64,000 bases of DNA from Sialis fuliginosa. Lineage: Eukaryota; Arthropoda; Insecta; Megaloptera; Sialidae. The stretch covers positions 25,928,267 to 25,992,266 of the forward strand of contig OY540809.1 in NCBI GenBank assembly GCA_961205875.1, in the 5' to 3' direction. Below the pieces are notes generated by a model, which saw nothing but the letters and a program-made list of their open reading frames with translations, was not told where the DNA came from and ran no database searches. Each line of letters begins with the position of its first letter. Positions within the stretch are counted from its first letter, which is position 1. Made by a program: the position numbers and the translations under genes. This document shows positions 23,301 to 36,150 of the stretch, in pieces.

Positions 23301-24091
23301 TTCTTTAAAAATATATAAATTTACATACACCAAAATATATCCCTTCAAAACAAAGAGACGATACCACTGGACTATCTTGTAGAGTTCTGCAATAAATCTA
23401 GACTAAAAAACAATGACTTTTTCTATATTCCTCCCAACTTTCCATAACTATAACTATGAAAATAAAATTAATATGAGAAAAGCATCAGACAAAAACTGTG
23501 ACCTAGTTTATTTTCTAACAAACAAAAAACCACAAACAATGTTAAATGAGATTACACAGAAATATTATACCTTTATAGATCATAAAACAGTGGTACCCAA
23601 TTTATGTCATTAATAAAAAAATCACTTAAGAATTAAGATATTTTCTATACAGATTAATTCAAAGTCTGTACTTACAAAAAAACTGTCACAAAATGTAAAA
23701 CCCGTAGAAAACATATGTCAAACAGGCAGTCAATATTTTAGTTTATTTTATGGTAAAGTATATCTTAAAATAAAGGTAAAGTCACCAAATTTCGTCCCTG
23801 AACCTAATTTTGCCCCTTTGTCTATCTCCGAAAATAACCAGTGTCACCTCAAATCAATTTCTGGAACTAGAAATGTTTAACGTTTCATGGCAATTTGGTA
23901 ATTTCAAAGGCAACAGCTCAAAGAAAAGAAAAAAAGTTACAAGATGAATTTTTTCATCATATTTTGATTACAGTAATGTTAGATATATATGTACATTGTA
24001 GTTAACATAAAATCTTAATATATATTTTATTATTTCTAATGATGAATGACGATGTAGAAAATATTAAGGTTATGCATCCGTTTCATAAAAA
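23301..24091. other. Stretch with a 66-codon open frame of unknown meaning
   Basis: The frame at 23413-23613 has a mixed composition and no motif that I recognise. It is not supported by a splice context or homology, so I leave it uncalled. The rest is AT-rich. Confidence 0.3.
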
Positions 24092-24810
24092 AAACATCTG
24101 CCAAGTAAATGCACAGTGCTTCCCCGTACTAAATTCACCAATTATAATATTTAATTATTCAACAATTTAAATAAAAACCGATAGTGTTTATATAAATTGC
24201 CTGGAATTGGTTAACTATTTAATTTTTCTTAAAAGGCATCTGAATATTTTTTTGTATGTTTTTAATTATTTGACAATTTCAATCAAAATCTAAATTAATG
24301 CAAACGTCAAAATGACATTTTAATATGCCCAAGTAAATATCAATTTAGAAAAACAAAATTTTTAAAATAAATCTTGGTAAGGGAGTATTTTACAACAAAC
24401 ATTGTAGACCCATATTATAGGAAATTTAATGCTCTACAAAAAATATTCTATAAAATTTTCACGTAACGTAACATGTGTCGTCCTTGAGATATCTTGAAAA
24501 AATAAATATTTTGGGGTGTCACCTCTCCCCCTTACACACGATTTTGATAATTTTAAAATGAGACCGTCCTCAAGCCAGACCCAATCATCCGACCAAGTTT
24601 CAATAATATCGGTTCAGTGGTTCATGAGTTATGCGTGTAACAAGGATTCAGGGGACACACGGACAGACAGACACGGAACGAAAAGTATTTACCTTGACGT
24701 GAAACAGATAAATCAATTTAAAATTTTGAAATCGGAGAACATTTTTTTTGTCTCAATCTGAAACGATCACATAGCTTCTCATATCTTCGATATTGCGAGG
24801 AAGCAATAAT
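24092..24810 (+). repeat. Dispersed family B repeat, copy 3
   Basis: Full-length type, from 'catctgccaagtaaatgca' to 'cttctcatatcttcgatatt'. The 81-codon frame at 24516-24761 is a read-through of the shared non-coding blocks. Confidence 0.65.
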
Positions 24811-25729
24811 TCAACTTTGAGAAAAAAATCCTAATATCGTCCTCCAATGGTAGCTTCATATCGTCCCGGAGACGATATTAGGTACTATTGTTATGGATAC
24901 CGTTTAATTGTTTGTAACACTTTTGTTATTTTTTTTCAATAAATTTGTTTTATCTTCAACTAGACTTGAGACAGTGCCATCAACAACGTAGAAAATCCGG
25001 GTCCTAAATTTATATGCTCTGCCTATCTTGAGAACTGATTTTTCAATTTAAGACTCTTAAACCCGATCAGATGTATATTTTTCATAATAGTTTCTATTGT
25101 TTTGTGATAATAATGATACGATGATTATGTGATAATGTACATAAACTTAAGATTGTCCCCGGGAACAATATTTGAAGCCGAAATATTATTTTATAAATAT
25201 GACTTGTTTTTGTTTAAGCTAAGCTTACAAAGTATAGCCAAACTGATTGGTAAGTTTGATAACAATTTCAAATAAAGGTGTAAATTGTTGATAATACTAC
25301 TTTTTTATTTCTGATATATGTATCTCTAAAAATATGGAAAATATATAGGATTTAAAAAAGGGGACGGTATTTGGCGACTATATCTTACTCAATATATACA
25401 AATGTACTGTATTTTAATAGTACCTGTAATTGTTGTTTATTTTATTCACGTAAAATGTTTTAGAAATTCTGACAAATGAGAAAAGCTGTTTTTCTGTGAA
25501 CGTAGCAAAACAGTAAAATTTTCTTACGAAAACTTTTCACACAAAATTGATGATGATTGCTAAATTTGTATCAAAAACTTTATTTTAGAATAAATTAATT
25601 TAGTGTATATTACCTACCTTTTATATTCATTGTATTTTTGGATTTCAATTATTTGTTTTATTAGAAGTTAATATTATATTAATGAAATATTTTGGTTTTA
25701 TTTGTTTTTATTTAATTTAAAACTGGGCA
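24811..25729. other. AT-rich stretch, no recognised gene
   Basis: Nothing that I can support. Confidence 0.45.
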
Positions 25730-25848
25730 TTAACTTTTTGAGTGCACTGTGACAATACGTCCAATGAGCAGTTTAAAAATGACTTAGACAGATTTGCTTC
25801 ACGGTCGCGACATATATTTACTTTTTAGTTCGGTACTCAAAGCGTTAA
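25730..25848. mobile_element. piggyBac-like MITE flanked by TTAA
   Basis: TTAA at 25730-25733 and 25845-25848 flank inverted ends cTTTTTGAGTGC and GTACTCAAAGCG (TIR consensus CKYTTTGAGTRC). It is 119 bp including the TTAAs and non-coding. TTAA duplication is characteristic of piggyBac, though Kolobok elements also use it. Confidence 0.65.
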
Positions 25849-26156
25849 AGCTGTTTGTTTTTGATTTATATTTAATAAAAAAATTATTAATACAATTTTT
25901 CTAGAGATTGAAATTATTTTCATTTATAAAAGCTTAAATCCTTACATTATAGAAGATGCAAAATAAACTAAAAAAGCGAAATGTAAAAATAAATAAATAT
26001 TCCAAACTGGAATTATAAGGTTCCTGATGAGGATTTCTTGTGAAGTCGAAAAACGTATCGAATTTTCTTGCGGTTAAGGTGTATATGTAAGGGTTAATGA
26101 AATAAACCTAATCTGAACTAACCTAAACTTTATTTGTTGATTTGTATTAATAGTAA

Positions 26157-27031
26157 TCCTTAATATATATAAAGCTCAACGTCTCTATATCTGTCTGTCT
26201 GTCTGTCTGTCTGTCCGTTTGTGCGCTTATCACTCGAGAACCACTTATCCGATTTACGTGTTTTTTTTTTAATTCATAGGTACGTTTTCTGGCCAGGTTA
26301 TAGGCTATATTTGGTTAAGTTAGGTAACATAACAACTAAGCAGTGACAATAATAGTAAATCAAGTCGGAAAAATTTTTGCCGTCGGCGCGCTGTTTTGTA
26401 ATACGCTGCCTAAACCGTTCAATATAGAACAAAATAATGTATTAAGGAATTGTGTAGAATCAAAAGTTCTACAATAAAGTCCGCGACACCGTATGTCTAA
26501 CTTTTATATTTAAGCCACAATGACTGCTTTTATGTTACGAAGAAAACATAAAATATTTGGGTTCTGTTTACATGGACTTATGACCTTCAAAACATTAATC
26601 CATATCGAAATAAATAATTTCATCGTCATAAGCACTTAATGTGGATATAATTTGCCCTTTACAGCATCCAATTTGGTCGTATAGTTTAGAAAATATCTTA
26701 AAATATATTTATAAAGGTAACATTTTAAATGTATGGTGTCGTGCCGTATCGAAACGATGTACATCAGACTGGATTCGCTTACGCTCGCTAGATATTCGGA
26801 TTCCCTCGACTGATCGTTTGAGTTTATTTTGTTTTCAATAATTAACATTTAAATTTAAACAAAACACAATTATTTGTACTTTTTTCTTCTGATTCGTTTT
26901 TGTTAGGTAATTTAGGTATTGATCAATTATTATTACAATAATAACTAATCGTGTTTGTACTTAATTAATTAAACTATATTTTTCAAAAATCCTAAACAAT
27001 AATTTCGTAGTCTACGCGTGGGCACTGCTAG
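26157..27031 (+). mobile_element. Non-autonomous Helitron, family Hel-1, copy 3 lacking the hairpin
   Basis: Starts TCCTTAATATATATAAAGCT after A and ends CTAG before T. At the 3' end 'tctacgcgtgggcactgctag' has lost the loop and one stem arm present in copy 4 (28502-29395), so no terminal hairpin can form. The short frames at 26636-26848 on both strands lie in its non-coding body. Confidence 0.85.
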
Positions 27032-27174
27032 TTATTAATAATTTTCAATTTATTACACTGGCCGTAACATATATATGTATTTAGTTTAAGTTACTAAGAA
27101 ACCACATTTCTCTGTTTTCCAGTAGTAAGATGTAGAATTTTTGAAATAATTGAATTTTGCATTGAAATACATAA

Positions 27175-27750
27175 ATAAGGTACTGGCACCAGCCTTGGAT
27201 ATGACATCAGTAAAGGCTCTTCTTTAATTAAATGTACTGAATTAGAAATATTTGTAAATATTTAAATACTACAATTTCTGAATATTAATTTATATACATT
27301 TAACTGTCTTACAGCGTGATTTGATGACAATCAGCCAATAGGTGTCAAAATGGTGGACATTTAAACTAATTATTAGTATAATTAATTAATTAATTATTAT
27401 ATTATCATACCAACTGCCTTACATTGTTCTAAATTTGACGATTCTTCCTTTTATATCTTTTGTGTCGTAGTACTTATCATTTTATAATCATTAGCAAGTA
27501 TCCATCACTGCGTGCTCATTACTGGTTTTACTTTATCCATTACTGGAGGAAAAACATAAAGAAAATAAAAGGCTATAATTAAAATATATATATATATTTG
27601 CGGACATCGGTAATTAAATTGATTAAATAAAGAGTTACTTATTTTATTAGTAACATGAGTTCATGAGAATTACAAAAAAAGAAACCCGTCAATCACAAAA
27701 ACAGTAAACCTTGCTTTTATAGCGGCCATAACTGGTATCAGTAACTTATT
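27175..27750 (-). mobile_element. Family A MITE-like element, copy 3
   Basis: Left end aataaggtactggcaccag; inverted right end aaataagttactgataccag. The interior matches copy 1 inverted ('aaaatggtggacatttaaac'). It lies 143 bp after Hel-1 copy 3. Confidence 0.7.
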
Positions 27751-28446
27751 TGTAAAATAAAATTTGCTGTTGTGTTTTCTGATAAAATAAAGTTACATTT
27801 TTTTTAGTTCTACCGATGATCTCGTCATTATAAAATCGTTTAACAACGTCAGGTTATTCAGCTAATTAAATACCCTATAAAAACAAAACTTTTGTACAAT
27901 AAAAAAAAAGTTTACGAAATATACAAATAAGTTGTAATAATTTTAATGAAAGAAAAAAATATTTTTCCAGTACGAATCCCTCGAGCTAGAAAATAATTAT
28001 AAAGGTTGGTATATTTTTTTCTTTTTATTCTTCTTCAAGAATTCTTTATGGCTGCAAAATCGGAATTATGTTTGTTTAAAACTGCGTAACTTATTTTTTT
28101 ATTTTCTTAGAAAAATGTGCGTAATTCTTTCTAGACATTTAAAACAATAATAATGAAATTTTAATCCCTTTATACTTTTACATATATATGAACCTTTCAG
28201 AAGATAAATTCTAAAATCTAATGACTAAGTGACTAAATAAAACGTCGAGTTTTTGGATTACTATTCATATTTAAGTTCAGTTATCCCTAAATCTACGCGG
28301 TTAATTGGTTCCATGAAAACAGCTCGTAAAAAACCCGTAAATATTATAATAGAATAGATATCTATTCCATATTCTGAAATATTTTATCCTAAGTACCTAA
28401 TATTTATTTTTTTAATTAAATTATACAGCTTTCTGACAACAAAAAA
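27751..28446. other. AT-rich stretch, no recognised gene
   Basis: No supported features. Confidence 0.4.
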
Positions 28447-28501
28447 TATCGGTATGGAGAACCATACATGATTTCCATGATATTTCCATCTTTTTAAATA
28501 A

Positions 28502-28530
28502 TCCTTAATATATATAAAGCTCAACGTCTC

Positions 28531-28576
<46 letters not shown>

Positions 28577-29395
28577 CGTTAGTTACCTTATCACTCGAGA
28601 ACCACTTATCCGATTTACGAGTTTTTTTTTTTAATTCATAGGTACGTTCTCTGGCCAGGTTATAGGCTATATTTTTTTACGTTAGGTAACATAACAACAA
28701 AGCAGTGACGATAATAGTAAATCAAGTCGGAACAAATTTTGCCGTCGGCGCGCTGTTTTGTAATACGCTGCCTAAACCGTTCAATATAGAACAAAATAAT
28801 GTATTAAAGAATTGTGTAGAATCAAAAGTTCTACAATTAAGTCAGCGACACGATATGTCTAACTTTTATATTTAAGCCACAATGACTGCTTTTATGTTAC
28901 AAAAAAAACATAAAATATTTGGGTTTTGTTTACATGGACTTATGACCTGCAAAACATTAATCCTTATCGAAATAAATGATTTCATCGTCATAAGTACTTA
29001 ATGTAGATATAGTTTGCATCCAATTTGGTCGTATAGTTTAGAAAATATCTTAAAATATATTTATAAAGGTAACATTTTAAATGTATGGTGTCGTGCCGCA
29101 TCGAAGCGATGTACATCAGACTGGATTCGCTTACGTTCGGTAGATATTCGGAGTCCCTCGGCTGACGTTTGAGTTAATTTTGTTTTCAATAATTAACATT
29201 TAAATTTAAACAGAACACAAATTATTTGTACTTTTTTCTTCTGATTCGTTTTTGTTAGGTAATTTAGGTATTGATAAATTATTATTACAATAATAACTAA
29301 TCGTGTTTGTACTTAATTAATTAAACTATATTTTTCAAAAATCCTAAACAATAATTCCGTAGTCTACGCGAGCGAAGCCGCGTGGGCCCAGCTAG
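28502..29395 (+). mobile_element. Non-autonomous Helitron, family Hel-1, copy 4 (best preserved)
   Basis: Starts A^TCCTTAATATATATAAAG and ends with hairpin ACGCGagcgaagccgCGT, then GGGCCCAGCTAG^T. It contains a (GTCT)n tract near the 5' end, is 894 bp and has no coding capacity. It inserted into family C copy 2. Confidence 0.9.
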
Positions 29396-29428
29396 TTTAT
29401 AATATATGAGAAATTTCAATGCGATTTA

Positions 29429-30295
29429 TCTATATATATAAAAATGAATGTTCGTTTGTGTGTGGCTTATAGACTCGGGAGTTACTGAACCGATTTCAAT
29501 GCGGTTTTCACCAATAGTCAGATAATTTTTACGAGCAGTATCGTGGATAATAATATTTTATGAAAATCTAAGATTTAACATCAAATGATTAAACAGAATC
29601 TTTTGCACAGCGTCTTTTGTTTCTATGATGTCAGAGCATAGAACTGTCATTTATATAAAAACACAGTAGCTATGGAATATAAGACGCTGAAAACAATTAC
29701 TATATGTGAATGTCAGTTTGAATCATGATACCTACAAATATATATCTTTCCACCATGAGTTTGAATGAAAAAATATGCATTTTACAATATAAATAAACGG
29801 ATTTTTATAAATTACAATCAAGAACTTCCAAGAAAGGTAACCTATTTATTTATTTATTTTTGATTTTCATACAAATTATAAGATAAAACCTGGTGTTTCC
29901 TGGGAGAAAATATAATTTCACACGATTTTTTCAATAACTACTGAATGGATTTTATTCCGGTTTTCACTAATGGATAGGTTAAGTTTAGGTGTATAATTTG
30001 TGGATATTTTGGGTAAATTTCATGAAGCCGGAAAAAACAATTTGTGGTGAACCGTGTGTTGTTGGCATGTTGGGTGGGCATGTTGGGTGGGCATGTTGGG
30101 TGAGCATGTTGGGTGAGCATGTTGGGTGAGCATGTTGGGTGGACATGTCGGGTGAGCATGTTGGGTGAGCATGTTGGGTGGACATGTCGGGTGAGCATGT
30201 TGGGTGAGCATGTTGGGTGGGCATGTTGTGTGGGCATGATTACTTTATGTTTAGTTAAATTAATATCTCCGGGTAACACCGGGCCAATGCGCTAG
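29429..30295 (+). mobile_element. Non-autonomous Helitron, family Hel-3
   Basis: Starts A^TCTATATATATAAAAATGAATG and ends with a short hairpin ccgggtaacaccggg, then CCAATGCGCTAG^T. It is 867 bp. It inserted 33 bp downstream of Hel-1 copy 4 in the same family C repeat. It contains the 13-bp minisatellite below. The 60-113-codon frames here on both strands are produced by that minisatellite. Confidence 0.85.
30065..30233. repeat. 13-bp minisatellite, 13 units, with a 39-bp higher-order unit
   Basis: Units are gcatgttgggtgg or close variants (tga, acatgtcgggtga). From the fifth unit on, three variants cycle (gcatgttgggtga, gcatgttgggtgg, acatgtcgggtga), giving a 39-bp period. This makes all reverse-strand frames open with a 13-residue period. 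Confidence 0.9.
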
Positions 30296-30722
30296 TCAGA
30301 AATAAAACTCACTTTTGTAATATAAATATTACTTTTCTAATGTCCTAATGTCAAAAACATAATTCAGTGCACATTCGTAGAATAACTAATTTGACAAATT
30401 GAATTTAGTCGCAAATTTTGAAAGTGATTTTCACCCCTTTAATGGTTATCTAGGCACATACAAAAAATAAATGACCCTTAAGTTCAATAGAACTGCAAAT
30501 GCACCACAATGCACTCACAAAATTAGTGAGATAATACTCGCAACGTTCACTTTTTAGACGATGATAGGTATAAAATTTCGAATATTTCTAAAACCCCTAA
30601 TCCGATTAGCACCAAAATCAATAGGTCTGGACTCTGGAACACTCACCGAGCGCTCTTATCTCGGACATGATTTTTCGACGGTATTACAATACTTCCATTT
30701 CCTTCGGAATATGGAAGTAAAA

Positions 30723-32920
30723 AACAGTTTTTAATAATTATTATAAAAATATAGCATTTTATTGTTAATGTTTATTCAATCAATCTGTAATGTGCATGTG
30801 TTTAACAAAAATAAATCACCATCCTTTCTTTTTCTTTCTACCGATATAGACAGTTCGCTTTTTCGGCTGCCTCGTCTACTCTATGTGATGCCTATTATTT
30901 GTTTAGGAATATCTAAATTACGTTATACATGTACGTGGTGACAACCGGTGTCTAGTAGATTAGTGAACATATAAAACTTTTTTAATCGTGGGAAAATAAA
31001 TCCGCATAAATGGAGGGATTACTGTATAAATATAAGATTTTTGTTTATTATTTTCAAACTGTATTAAATACGTAAATAAGTACGTAGATGTAAAATATTG
31101 AATATAAACCTCTCTTTATATATTTGTAATAAAATGTCAACGTCAAATGCAGGGCGTGTTATTTACATAAGAATTAATCTGTCAAATTGAATTCCAGATG
31201 GAAAAACAAATCTAATAAAAACATTTACTACGTATTAGACTACATATTTTTATCTTCGATATATTTCACACGTCAAAGCAGATTGTGTGCATTTAAGTGT
31301 AGACAAAATATATATAATCACACGTATAACTTCTTAATTGCATTGAAATTAAAAATATTTGTACAAAAAACAGTTAATTTTTGAGTAAAAAAAAGTTTTA
31401 TGTTCATCAATTTAAGGAGCACTCACTCATACTCACAACTATTATATAAATAAAAATTACAAAATAACAAATAAAAAAATAAAAAACGTTAGGTCGTAGA
31501 GAATTTATTCTTATATACTGTTATTTTTTTTTCAATTCAATTAATTAATATTTACAAGCGCAATCGTGGAAATACAAAATTTAATTTTTTGTAGTTTTTT
31601 TATAATATCAAATTCATCACTCATTAAAACAGATTAAATATTTTTATTTTTACTTATCCTTCGTAGATCTAATCGAGATATATAATTTGAGACCATAACC
31701 CAAGTGGTAGCTGCTCTGAGTGTCAAGATATACTGATTTTAAATTTACGCTAGCGCGCAAAACTTATCTCTGCGCGTTACATCAAGTTTCTGAAATAACC
31801 ACCTAGTATCTGGCCTGAAACACTAGCCGTTATTCACGTCAAAAGTGGTGTGTGCCTCACCCACATAAGCGCATGGTTGAAGAAAACTTGTCGTATTTCA
31901 AAACGTATCGAGGTCATTCCAATCCATTAGCTCGTTAAAGAAGTTACAATTCAAAATATTTTTAAACGACACCAAAACCCTCTGTTTTATTTATGGTTTT
32001 CGTCATTTTTCAAATATCTGAAAAGTTTGACTAATAATTCCGAAAAGTAGGAAATAGATCTTTATTTATAATGTATACCCTAAAAAGTTTTTCATCTATG
32101 AAAACACAGACCTAGTTACATCTCTGGTATAATGCATGTATAAAGTCAATAAACAACAACGTTTAAGAGTATGTGAGAATTGGTACAATCTAGAGCATAT
32201 GTACAATTCTACTGTATGCCGTACAAATGTTGTTTTTGATAAGTTTGCCAGGGCCAGGAGGTGGTAAGCTGTGGTGTTAATCACACTTGCTTCTGAATTG
32301 CGCAATTTCATATGCAATATTCGAGAAACAGTATATCAAAACATGTCAACATTTGCAGTAAAACAAGAAAATCAGTTCTAGAGATTATTTGCCGCTGATA
32401 TTAATTTAGCGCACCTTAGCAGCATTCCTAGCCTTCGCCTGCAATGTCCTAGATTAAGCGAGGATTGAATTTCCTGCCGACTAAATAGTTGCAAGTAATT
32501 ATCTGATTGTCTACATGAGAAATGCTCCCCCACACGATTTACGACGTGCAAGTAATTTGTTCAGTGTCTTCTGTGTATAAACCGACTCTTGTCTTGTGAT
32601 TTAGTGTCATTTTTGTCATGTTTTTATTTCATTTAAGGAAAGAGCTTCGTACGAAACTAAACTGAGCCTTAAGAATGTTATGGGGGTGCAATTAGAGACA
32701 AAAATAGTTTAATTTTAAAATTCACATATGCCCCCGCTTTTAATTTTGTAAAAGAAATTATAAATGATACAAATTATAGCTAGAGTCATTTTCTTATACA
32801 TATGAAGCTAATTTTTCTTCCTTTATGACTATTTTGATTAATTGTGTCATATAATATATTTTAAATATTATTTACGTTATTAATTAATACTAATTTATAA
32901 TTATTATTCATTAAGTTGAT
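30723..32920. other. AT-rich stretch, no recognised gene
   Basis: Short open frames at 31187-31384 and 32096-32317 show no motif. A slightly GC-richer block lies near 31680-31880. No element ends seen. Confidence 0.4.
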
Positions 32921-33540
32921 AAAAATATCGGTATGGAGAACTATACATGACTTCCATGTTCTTTAATATATTTTAAAATAATTGTTAATATATGAAAAAT
33001 TTCAATGGGATTTGTCAGAAATAAAACTCACCTTTGTATTATAAATATTTTAGTTTTCTAATGTCCTAATGTCAAAACATATTACACATTCGTAGAATAA
33101 CTAATTTGACGACAATTTGAATTAGTGGCGTATTAATTAGTATTTAATATTCAAATTTTGAGGATGGTTTTCACCCCTTCAATAACTGTTTATGCACGTA
33201 TAAATAATAAATGACCCTTATGTTTAATTGAAATACAAACGTACCAAGTCTTATAATAATTATCATAAGTGTGACGATACTCACAACGTTCATTTTTTAG
33301 ACGATAAAAGTTACAAAATTTCGAATATTACCAAAACCCTTGAGCCGATTAGCACCAAAATCAATAGGTCTGGAGTACTCACTCAGACAAACATTTTTCC
33401 CAAAAATTATTCAGATCGGTGCATTTTTACAGTAGTTATTGTGAACGAAAGAAAATTCTATATCCAGACACACAGCACACGCAATCAGAATCTGCTCTTA
33501 TCTTGGACACGATTTTTCGTCGGTATTAAAATACTTACTT
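32921..33540 (+). repeat. Dispersed family C repeat, copy 3 (uninterrupted)
   Basis: Contains in order 'atatcggtatggagaac', 'aaatttcaatgggattt', 'tcagaaataaaactcac', 'caataggtctggagtactca' and 'ttattgtgaacgaaag'. It serves as the empty-site reference for the split copy at 28447-30722. The 130-codon frame at 33228-33620 crosses this repeat and the next and is not a gene. Confidence 0.75.
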
Positions 33541-33604
33541 ATAGTTTTTTATTTTATTTTTTTTTAAATTTATTTCCCATTTTGAGTAGAGTATCTTTTA
33601 AGTT

Positions 33605-33780
33605 ACTGGAGAGATTCTAATTAAATTTATATGGGACTACCTTGAGAGTATACTCTTTCAAACAAACAAAAAAATCACCCAATTCGGTGCATATTTGTCG
33701 GAGTTATGCCCAAACATACATTAAAAATATATATTGTCGAATTAAGAACCTTCTCCTTTTTTGAAGTCGGTTGAAAACAA
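33605..33780 (+). repeat. Family E repeat tail ('gaagtcggttg')
   Basis: Matches 37561-37725: 'agtatactctttcaaacaaa', 'ttgtcggagttatgccc', 'agaacct(t/c)ctcct', ending 'tttttgaagtcggttg'. This tail type is very common in lepidopteran genomes (general knowledge). Non-coding here. Confidence 0.6.
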
Positions 33781-36150
33781 ATAATACTTTTTTTTATTAA
33801 TTACTATCAGAAGTAAATATCTAAATATTAAGAAATGAAAATTAATATTTTTCTTATACCGTGTTTTTAAAATATTTTAGTTATTTTTCAAAAATAAAAA
33901 CAAAATGTTATTTCTTTTACAAATGGCATGTGATATGCTGCTGAATTTGAAATAATTCCTCATCTGAAAAATAAGCAAAATGTATTTGTTTCTGTCAAAT
34001 GTATACGGATATTTAAAATAATAGATCGCAAAACTATAGCGTTGTTGAAGCGGCTTAATCTCGAGCAGCTGACGAATGGCGGCAGTCGCCAAGGCAACCA
34101 TACGAAACACGAAACACAACGCCATCTGCCGCCGTTAGTTGAAACCACCATTTTATATTTTCGTTTATTGTACGGAAAATAGGAAATAGGTTTTTCTACT
34201 TTATAAATCGACTTCGCGATACTTGTTAAATTACGTATGCAAGATTTGGAGCTTTCGTGGTGATCGTTGTCTCAGATCCATTCTCGATAAAGTTTTATAA
34301 ACTTTAATGTTTCGTATAAACGAAGATATATTCTACAAAATTTTATGTGAAGTGAAAACCTGTTCGTTTTTGTTATTACGTGCAAATATACGTTCATTGT
34401 TCAATAAATTGATCGACATCGAGTCTCTTGAATGAATTTAGTGAGATAGAGAAATTTCTTCCATTGAATTTTGATCCACAGACAGAAAAAAAAATCATCT
34501 CATTTCAACCGAAACGAAATGAACATGAATTCAGTTCTTTGTGTCAAATTGCATGTATGTGAATACATATATATAGGGAGTATTTCTAAATCCTCTTAAA
34601 ATTTAATTATATAAAAATAGTTATAAACTTCTTTTGGTGCACCTCTACACATTTTTGCTGTGCATTGAAAAGTACGATTCCTCATGTTCGATGTAGATTA
34701 AACTGTCTTCGTAAATACATAACGCTCTCACTCTCTCAGTGGCTTATATGTGGCGTATGTTTGTCTTTGTCAGATTCGCTCGATGTGCTTTATATTTTTG
34801 GTAGTGTGTATGGCTTGCACGTTTACACGAATTGTTATTTCATAGCAGTACATTTTGTTACATATTATATATTTTATGTTCATATTAACGGGTTTTGAAC
34901 TTATTATTAATTTGTTTCGTTATTATTAGAAATATAAGTTTGAAGAATATATAATATAAACGGGTATCATTTAATAATGGCGAAATAAATATTTTCTTGT
35001 TTCAACTATGATTGAAAACACCCAAATTCAAAGCTTTATGAACTTTAAAATAATTATAACAAATGAATGAGTAGAGTTACAGTTATGAATATAAGGACCT
35101 TTTTTAAGCGGAAAGACCTAATGATGATACAAAAGAAGTTTTGATTTAAAAAAACATTTTTTCCTTTTGTAGGGCCTTTTCGTGCTTTAAAAAAAATGCA
35201 CCCAAGTATCGACTGGCACCTTGACTTTTTAAGTTCTTTGAGGTCTCAGGTATACGAATCTGAACATAGTTGCCGGTTGTCATATTATGTCCACTCATTT
35301 CCTTCTAGCTCCCGGTTTAAAAAATGTATTTTCGAATGTAATGCATGAGTAGGTAACCTTGACTGAAGACAAACAATTGCCGAAAGTCCTCGAGCGATTT
35401 TGGAAAATATGAAACGGCACAGTATGTCATGACAGAAATAGGATATGGGAGCAACGTGAGATGAAAGGATTTAGAGTGAACTGACAGATAGTTTGTGACA
35501 CGGCAATCGTACAGACACTCCTAGTCCAATTATTCTAACTCTTTGTTCGTCAAAAATACGTCAAAACTTCTAGTGCGGGCGTTATGCTTTGAAAATATTC
35601 ATAATGAATGTATCCACATCAACGCTGTCCGATTTGTTTAAGACCGTGTGGTAGAGCTGGACAAATACATTTTTTTGAAGTATTTTTCTGAATATTTTGG
35701 CATATAAATTCTTTTTAACAATACTTCAAAGAAACTGGAGCAAGTTAAAATATTTTTTTTTTCGGCTGGGAAAGTACCTGGAAATTAAAGTAAAGTTGAT
35801 TGTATTTTATATTTCAACTATTGAAAAAATTATAGTAGGTATACCTACTTTAACTTTGGTGAAAATATAAATGTATTTATGAAGAGCATGTGTAATATTT
35901 CAAAGAAAAAAGTTAAATTTTAAGGTGATTTTTGAATGAAGTTTTGAAACGTCCAATTTTTTTAAAGATTATTTTGCTAATTTTGTAATGACATTTTTAT
36001 ATAAAATAATGACAGTTATGATTTTATTCTTTTATTTATTTATTTTTATTTTGGACTTTTTTCCTAGCCTAATTAGTATAACGCTCAATTCTTGATAACT
36101 GTTATAATTATTTAAATAAACGTAACAATATTATTCATGCATAATACATA
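33781..36150. other. Stretch with one less AT-rich block, no gene called
   Basis: Around 34040-34400 the sequence is less AT-rich and contains cgccatctgccgcc and an RFX-like motif. It could be a promoter or non-coding exon, but no open frame supports that. Frames at 33877-34151 and 34665-34898 have no recognisable domains. Confidence 0.35.
34085..34098. promoter_or_regulatory. X-box-like motif
   Basis: GTCGCCAAGGCAAC fits the RFX X-box (RYYNYY N2 RRNRAC) and differs from the strong form GTTGCCATGGCAAC at two positions. RFX factors drive ciliary and some other genes. No adjacent gene is visible, so function is unproven. Confidence 0.25.

Larger units (their letters stand above)
28447..30722 (+). 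repeat. Dispersed family C repeat, copy 2, split by two Helitrons
   Basis: Fragments 28447-28501, 29396-29428 and 30296-30722 line up with the uninterrupted copy at 32921-33540: 'atatcggtatggagaac', then 'aaatttcaatgcgattta', then 'tcagaaataaaactcac'. Removing the two Helitrons restores the contiguous order without loss of bases at either junction. Confidence 0.85.

Noticed and set aside
29938..30295. Four overlapping frames rich in HPTCSPNML-type repeats
   Set aside because: They are produced by the 13-bp minisatellite in Hel-3, open on both strands; not a protein gene.
33228..33620. 130-codon open frame
   Set aside because: It spans the family C repeat and the start of family E, both non-coding elsewhere in the window, and has no motif.
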